Shown here: in pieces, positions 14,067 to 17,147 of the stretch
Numbering within the stretch: position 1 is the stretch's first letter
How the letters are laid out: each line of letters starts with the position of its first letter
Assembly: GCA_910586615.1 (NCBI GenBank)
Contig: CAJUJP010000063.1
Span: 1 to 17,147, forward strand
DNA: 17,147 bases
Origin: an uncultured Lachnospiraceae bacterium
Lineage (GTDB): Bacteria; Bacillota; Clostridia; Lachnospirales; Lachnospiraceae
Direction: 5' to 3'
Position numbers and translations under genes: made by a program
The notes under the pieces: generated by a model
Seen by the model: the letters and a program-made list of their open reading frames with translations, nothing else
What the model was told of the DNA's origin: nothing
Databases searched by the model: none

Positions 14067-15533
14067 ATGATGAAATATTCCATGAAAAGACAATTTGTGA
14101 TTATCCTCATATCCCTGGTTGCGGGCACGATTTTTCTGTGCCTTTTTTTAAATACGACACTGCTTGAGAAATATTATATTAACAACAAAATAAATGCGTT
14201 GTATGAGGCTTATGCCAGTATCAACAAAGCGTCCATCGCAGGTGATATCAACTCGGATTCCTATGATATAGAACTGCAGAAAATATGTGGAAAATACAAT
14301 ATAAATGTACTTGTTGTGGACAACGAATCTGTGGCGATCAAAACATCTATTCCCGACTATGAGTTTGTTTTTAAGCATCTGTTAAATAACATTATTATAG
14401 GCGTGAACCAGGACGAGGTCATTCGGGAGGGCAATAATTATAAGATGCAGATGGTGACAGATGTGCGCACCCAGACGGAGTATATCGAAATGTGGGGTTT
14501 TTTGGACACAGGATATCTTTTTATTATCAGAAGTGCGCTGGAAGGAATTCAGGAAAGTGTGGATATCTCTAATCATTTTCTGGCCTATGTCGGAGTTGTG
14601 GCAATTGTGGTGAGCGCTATTCTTGTGGTGTGGCTGTCTAATCGCATTACGAAACCGATTCTTGAACTGGCCGATATTTCCGAGAGGATGAAACATCTGG
14701 ACTTTAATGCGAAATATCATGGGAAAGACAGGACGGAGATTGCTGTTCTCGGAAATAATATCAATGAACTTTCGGAGGCATTGGAGACAACGATCTCTGA
14801 GTTAAAGACTGCGAACAATGAGCTTTTGAAGGATATCCAGAAAAAAGAGCAGATTGACGAGATGCGTAAAGAATTCCTGTCGAATGTGTCCCATGAGCTG
14901 AAAACGCCTATTGCACTGATTCAGGGCTACGCAGAAGGTCTGAAAGAGGGTGTGAATGACGACGCGGACAGCAGAGAGTTCTACTGTGATGTCATTATGG
15001 ATGAATCTGCAAAGATGAACATTATGGTAAAGAAACTGCTTACGCTTAATCAGTTGGAATTCGGCAATGAGATTATAAACATGGAGCGGTTTGATATTAC
15101 TGCATTGATCAGGAACTATATTGCCTCATCAGAGATACTTTTGAAACAAAAGGAAATATCTGTGCGCATGGAAGAGTATGGTGCAATCTACGTTTGGGGT
15201 GATGAGTTTAAAACAGAAGAAGTGTTTATGAATTTTTTCTCGAATGCTATCAATTATGCGCAGGACGATAAGATCATCGATGTCAGGATTAATGTGGAAA
15301 ATCAGCGGGTGCGGGTGTCTGTATTTAACACCGGAACGCCCATTCCGGAAGGCAGTGTAGCGCATATCTGGGAAAAATTTTATAAAGTGGATAAGGCCCG
15401 GACAAGAGAATATGGAGGAAGTGGTATCGGACTGTCTATCGTTAAGGCAATCATGGAATCCATGAATCAGCAATATGGTGTGATAAATTATGATAACGGG
15501 GTAGAATTCTGGTTTACACTGGACATGGCATAA
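14067..15533 (+). CDS. Membrane sensor histidine kinase, likely partner of the response regulator at 8029
   Basis: 488 aa from ATG 14067 (GAGG ten bases upstream); TTG 14058 and ATG 14070 are alternatives. Sensor kinase that autophosphorylates on His and transfers to a response regulator. TM1 ~9-29, extracellular sensor ~30-170 without a recognised family, TM2 ~172-192, HAMP ~193-245 (ITKPILELADISERM), coiled-coil linker, H-box NVSHELKTP with H276, then N-box NFFSNAINYA (N393), F-region IWEKFYKVDKAR and G-box GGSGIGLSIV at ~450-459. This is the HisKA/HATPase_c arrangement that pairs with OmpR-family regulators. It lies downstream of the adaptor/RND operon while the only response regulator is upstream of it, suggesting a pair that controls the genes between. 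All catalytic boxes are intact. Confidence 0.93.
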   Translation: MMKYSMKRQFVIILISLVAGTIFLCLFLNTTLLEKYYINNKINALYEAYASINKASIAGDINSDSYDIELQKICGKYNINVLVVDNESVAIKTSIPDYEFVFKHLLNNIIIGVNQDEVIREGNNYKMQMVTDVRTQTEYIEMWGFLDTGYLFIIRSALEGIQESVDISNHFLAYVGVVAIVVSAILVVWLSNRITKPILELADISERMKHLDFNAKYHGKDRTEIAVLGNNINELSEALETTISELKTANNELLKDIQKKEQIDEMRKEFLSNVSHELKTPIALIQGYAEGLKEGVNDDADSREFYCDVIMDESAKMNIMVKKLLTLNQLEFGNEIINMERFDITALIRNYIASSEILLKQKEISVRMEEYGAIYVWGDEFKTEEVFMNFFSNAINYAQDDKIIDVRINVENQRVRVSVFNTGTPIPEGSVAHIWEKFYKVDKARTREYGGSGIGLSIVKAIMESMNQQYGVINYDNGVEFWFTLDMA

Positions 15534-15548
15534 ATCATACGTTATAAT
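15520..15548 (+). promoter_or_regulatory. Predicted promoter of the lipoprotein gene, overlapping the kinase stop
   Basis: TGGACA (15520-15525), 17 bases, TATAAT (15543-15548). The -35 box lies within the last codons of the kinase and the -10 box just after its stop. Five and six of six matches with ideal spacing make this a strong constitutive-looking promoter, so the lipoprotein need not depend on kinase transcription. Confidence 0.65.
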
Positions 15549-15609
15549 ATGAAAGGATATGGCTTTATGCTGTGTTAAATGATTTGACAATTTGATGGGA
15601 GAATAGACA

Positions 15610-16353
15610 GTGAGAAAAGGATGTACATTTCTGTGCGGTATTGTTGCTGCGATGCTGGTGACCGGATGCGGCGCTGTGGTGCCTGATCTGACACAGGAGG
15701 AGACAGATTTAATATCAGAATATGCGGTAGGCGTACTGTTAAAATACGATAAGAATCATGGCAGTCGTTTGGTAGATACTTCAGAATATGAAGAAACATC
15801 ACCGGAGGAAGAGCAGGCAGGCCCTGAGGAAGAACAGACACCGGAGGCGGAACAGGAACCGGAGACAGAAGTTCCGGCGGATGATACGGAAGTGGTCGAT
15901 GTCAGTCAGGATGAAGAAATCGAAGCTGTACCTGCTACGATAGAAGAATACTACGGCATTCCGGATTTCACTTTCCTGTATGGAGGATATGAACTGGCAC
16001 AGAGTTATCCTTCGGGAACGGAAGGCGAAGATTTGTTTTTTACAATGGATGCCACGCCGGGAACACAGCTTCTCGTTTTGAAGTTTACAGCCGCAAACAC
16101 AGGCGCGTCGGATCAGACGCTGAATATGCTGGGATACGGGGCAAGATTCAGGGTTTCTGTAAATGGAGAGGCAAGCAAGGGGGCATTGGCAACAATGTTG
16201 CTGAATGATATGCAGACCTTTGACAGTGTTGTACCGGCAGGCGGGAGTGTTGAACTTGTAAGCATTATAGAAGTGCCGGAATCGATCAATATTGATACCA
16301 TTGATTTTGTATTGCGGGGAAATGAACAGAATGCCACAATGAAGCTGCAGTAA
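15610..16353 (+). CDS. Lipoprotein with Glu-rich linker and C-terminal beta (DUF4352-like) domain
   Basis: 247 aa from GTG 15610, with TGGGAG (15596-15601) eight bases upstream. Signal peptide MRKGCTFLCGIVAAMLVTGC with lipobox LVTGC (C20): exported and lipid-anchored. After a short helical segment (~25-45) comes a low-complexity Glu/Pro linker at ~58-100 (SPEEEQAGPEEEQTPEAEQE), probably a flexible spacer in the cell wall. The C-terminal ~110-247 is beta-rich (LLVLKFTAANTGASDQTLNM; PAGGSVELVSIIEVPESI; IDTIDFVLRG). The alternation of hydrophobic strands with a conserved-looking N-T-G turn resembles the immunoglobulin-like DUF4352 domain of Gram-positive lipoproteins, but this is a fold guess. 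No catalytic residues are evident. Its position after the kinase hints at a role in the same envelope-stress module, without proof. Terminated by two hairpins downstream. Confidence 0.85.
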   Translation: MRKGCTFLCGIVAAMLVTGCGAVVPDLTQEETDLISEYAVGVLLKYDKNHGSRLVDTSEYEETSPEEEQAGPEEEQTPEAEQEPETEVPADDTEVVDVSQDEEIEAVPATIEEYYGIPDFTFLYGGYELAQSYPSGTEGEDLFFTMDATPGTQLLVLKFTAANTGASDQTLNMLGYGARFRVSVNGEASKGALATMLLNDMQTFDSVVPAGGSVELVSIIEVPESINIDTIDFVLRGNEQNATMKLQ

Positions 16354-16356
16354 AAC

Positions 16357-16392
16357 ATCCCGCAAGGCGCTGGAAAGCTTCGGCGGGATTTT
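16357..16392 (+). terminator. Intrinsic terminator after the lipoprotein gene
   Basis: Exact stem ATCCCGC (16357-16363) / GCGGGAT (16383-16389) followed by TTT, three bases after the stop codon. The U-run is short; a second hairpin lies right behind it. Confidence 0.75.
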
Positions 16393-16407
16393 AGAAAATT
16401 TGTTTTT

Positions 16408-16456
16408 AAAGGCATGAAGAAGTCAAAAGAATGACGGATCATGCCTTTTGTTTTTT
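16408..16456 (+). terminator. Second intrinsic terminator before the rRNA promoter region
   Basis: Exact 9-bp stem AAAGGCATG (16408-16416) / CATGCCTTT (16440-16448), then TG and six T (16451-16456). The tandem arrangement with the preceding hairpin would insulate the rRNA operon from upstream transcription. Confidence 0.8.
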
Positions 16457-16560
16457 ATGGTATATCGCATAGACTTGTATTTGTATGTGCAGCCAGAGTG
16501 CCTTTTGTAATGCGTCAGCGTATTCTTTCATAAGTATCCTTTGATAGATGGATCATGATA

Positions 16561-16589
16561 TTGATAAAATATGTTTTGGTTTTTATAGA
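16561..16589 (+). promoter_or_regulatory. Candidate upstream rRNA promoter P1
   Basis: TTGATA (16561-16566), 17 bases, TATAGA (16584-16589). It would start about 520 bases before the 16S gene. rRNA operons often carry tandem promoters, which supports it, but the boxes are only five and four of six. Confidence 0.4.
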
Positions 16590-16625
16590 AAAGAGAGGAC
16601 GAGAAAACATTTGGATATTGGCGAT

Positions 16626-16698
16626 AAAAAGAAATGTAAAAAATATTACAAAAAATATCAAAAAATGTGTTGACATTCAGAAATTGTAATGCTATACT
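16626..16698 (+). promoter_or_regulatory. Main rRNA operon promoter P2 with A-tract upstream element
   Basis: TTGACA (16670-16675), 17 bases, TATACT (16693-16698). Upstream are four A-runs at 16626-16630, 16638-16643, 16650-16655 and 16660-16665, spaced roughly one helical turn apart, as in UP elements or bent DNA that boost rRNA transcription. The predicted start is near 16705, giving a leader of about 400 nt before 16S. Confidence 0.85.
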
Positions 16699-16727
16699 CA
16701 GATACGTTGCTGAGGACAACACAGAGA

Positions 16728-16797
16728 ACAAAACGAGCAGAACTTGTTTACGAGATTTGCTTCGCGAATTTGAAAATAAGCGAATGGGTTTTCTGTA
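16728..16797 (-). repeat. Dispersed hairpin repeat, copy C (inverted, in rRNA leader)
   Basis: Read on the minus strand: starts TACAGAAAACCC, then CGCTTATT, the core TTCGCGAAGCAAATCTCG, TAAAC and an end TGCTCGTTTTGT. It lines up with copies A and B across about 65 bases, including their starts and, for copy B, the final GCTCGTTTTGT. It begins about 25 bases after the predicted P2 start, so every rRNA transcript from P2 would carry it in antisense orientation relative to copies A and B. Confidence 0.7.
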
Positions 16798-17025
16798 GCA
16801 GAACAAAGCAACAAGCGTACATCAGATGTATGCTACAGCACCTTGACAAATAAACAGTAATGCAACCCTGAAAATTCAGAGAGAAAAAGAAGCTGCCAGG
16901 TAAAGAGGCAGCGGAAAGATCTTAAAAGATTTTTCAGAGAAGTATCGAACAGATACGAACCAAAAAACAGTATTGAAGAACGGATACAAAAAAGCCAAGC
17001 TTGTTTTGGTCCGGAGATCAAACAT

Positions 17026-17103
17026 CAAGTTAATTTGCGGAGTAAATTTACCAAGTTAATTTGCGGAGTAAATTTACCAAGTTAATTTGCGTAGCAAATT
17101 TAC
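17026..17103 (+). repeat. Three tandem 26-bp hairpin repeats abutting 16S
   Basis: Units at 17026-17051, 17052-17077 and 17078-17103. The first two are identical; the third differs at two positions (GCGGAGT to GCGTAGC). Each unit is itself an inverted repeat with stem AGTTAATTTGC / GCAAATTTACT around a GTA or GGA loop and one T-T mismatch. The hairpin core is related to the second hairpin of dispersed repeat copy A at 8804-8828. The last unit ends four bases before the estimated 16S 5' end. Confidence 0.9.
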
Positions 17104-17107
17104 TTAT

Positions 17108-17147
<40 letters not shown>

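Larger units (their letters stand above)
16705..17107 (+). other. rRNA operon leader
   Basis: About 400 nt without a gene between promoter P2 and 16S. It contains, in order: inverted copy C of the dispersed repeat (16728-16797); an exact hairpin AGCGTACAT-CAG-ATGTATGCT with one G-U pair (16814-16834); a small hairpin CTGAA/TTCAG (16868-16879); GCTGCC/GGCAGC (16892-16897, 16907-16912); the near-repeat GAACAGATAC/GAACGGATAC; GATCAAAC at 17016-17023, complementary to the 16S 5' end; and three tandem 26-bp hairpin repeats. A leader of this type normally carries antitermination and RNase III processing signals; I could not identify a convincing boxA. Confidence 0.7.

Noticed and set aside
15584..15589. 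TTGACA ahead of the lipoprotein gene
   Set aside because: It lies only ~20 bases before the start codon with no -10 box; the TGGACA-17-TATAAT pair at 15520-15548 explains the gene better.
16843..16848. TTGACA in the rRNA leader as a third rRNA promoter
   Set aside because: No acceptable -10 box at 16-18 bases; more likely part of a leader signal.
16528..17021. Minus-strand ORFs of 92 and 62 codons in the rRNA promoter and leader
   Set aside because: They cover the A-tracts, promoter and structured leader, have low-complexity Phe/Ser/Leu composition and no RBS.
17026..17103. CRISPR array
   Set aside because: The three units are directly contiguous with no spacers and only three copies; it is a tandem hairpin repeat.

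Overview
The window looks like a piece of a Clostridia (Bacillota) chromosome, most likely Lachnospiraceae or a close relative. The evidence is the first ~40 nt of a 16S rRNA gene at the right edge (GAGAGTTTGATCCTGG followed by CAGGATGAACGCTGGC), strong AGGAGG-type ribosome binding sites, consensus TTGACA/TATAAT promoters, LexA boxes of the Gram-positive type (GAAC-N4-GTTC), and Gram-positive style lipoproteins, chemoreceptor and two-component genes. The genus cannot be read from what is here.

Left third (1-5360): an accessory region that looks more A/T-rich than the rest. On the minus strand, a 925-residue protein and a 206-residue unknown form a two-gene operon. The large protein carries both catalytic signatures of the double-psi beta-barrel (DPBB) RNA polymerase superfamily on one chain: a DG-x-G ... 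R ... KG block, as in eukaryotic RNA-silencing polymerases, and a D-x-D-G-D metal-binding motif preceded by an R-A-P segment, as in the beta' subunit. It is therefore a candidate single-chain RNA polymerase of the YonO/QDE-1-like class and the most interesting object here. Divergently, a consensus sigma-A promoter with a perfect LexA half-site pair in its spacer drives a leader holding a short, probably truncated ORF and then a 460-aa DUF262-family protein. This makes an apparently SOS-controlled cassette back to back with the polymerase operon.

Middle (5361-8753): a conserved-looking small membrane protein of unknown function, a methyl-accepting chemotaxis protein (two TM segments, Cache-like sensor, HAMP, signalling hairpin) and an OmpR-family response regulator closed by an intrinsic terminator.

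Right of that (8754-15533): a gap with two copies of a ~68-73 bp hairpin-rich repeat, then an adaptor lipoprotein and an RND-superfamily transporter in an operon, then a sensor histidine kinase with its own promoter. The kinase is the likely partner of the upstream response regulator, so the two-component pair flanks a putative efflux system. A glutamate-rich lipoprotein with a C-terminal beta domain follows (15610-16353), ended by two terminators.

Right edge (16457-17147): the promoter region and leader of an rRNA operon. There are two candidate promoters, the downstream one being near consensus with A-tracts in front of it. The ~400-nt leader contains a third, inverted copy of the dispersed repeat, and three 26-bp tandem hairpin repeats abut the 16S 5' end.
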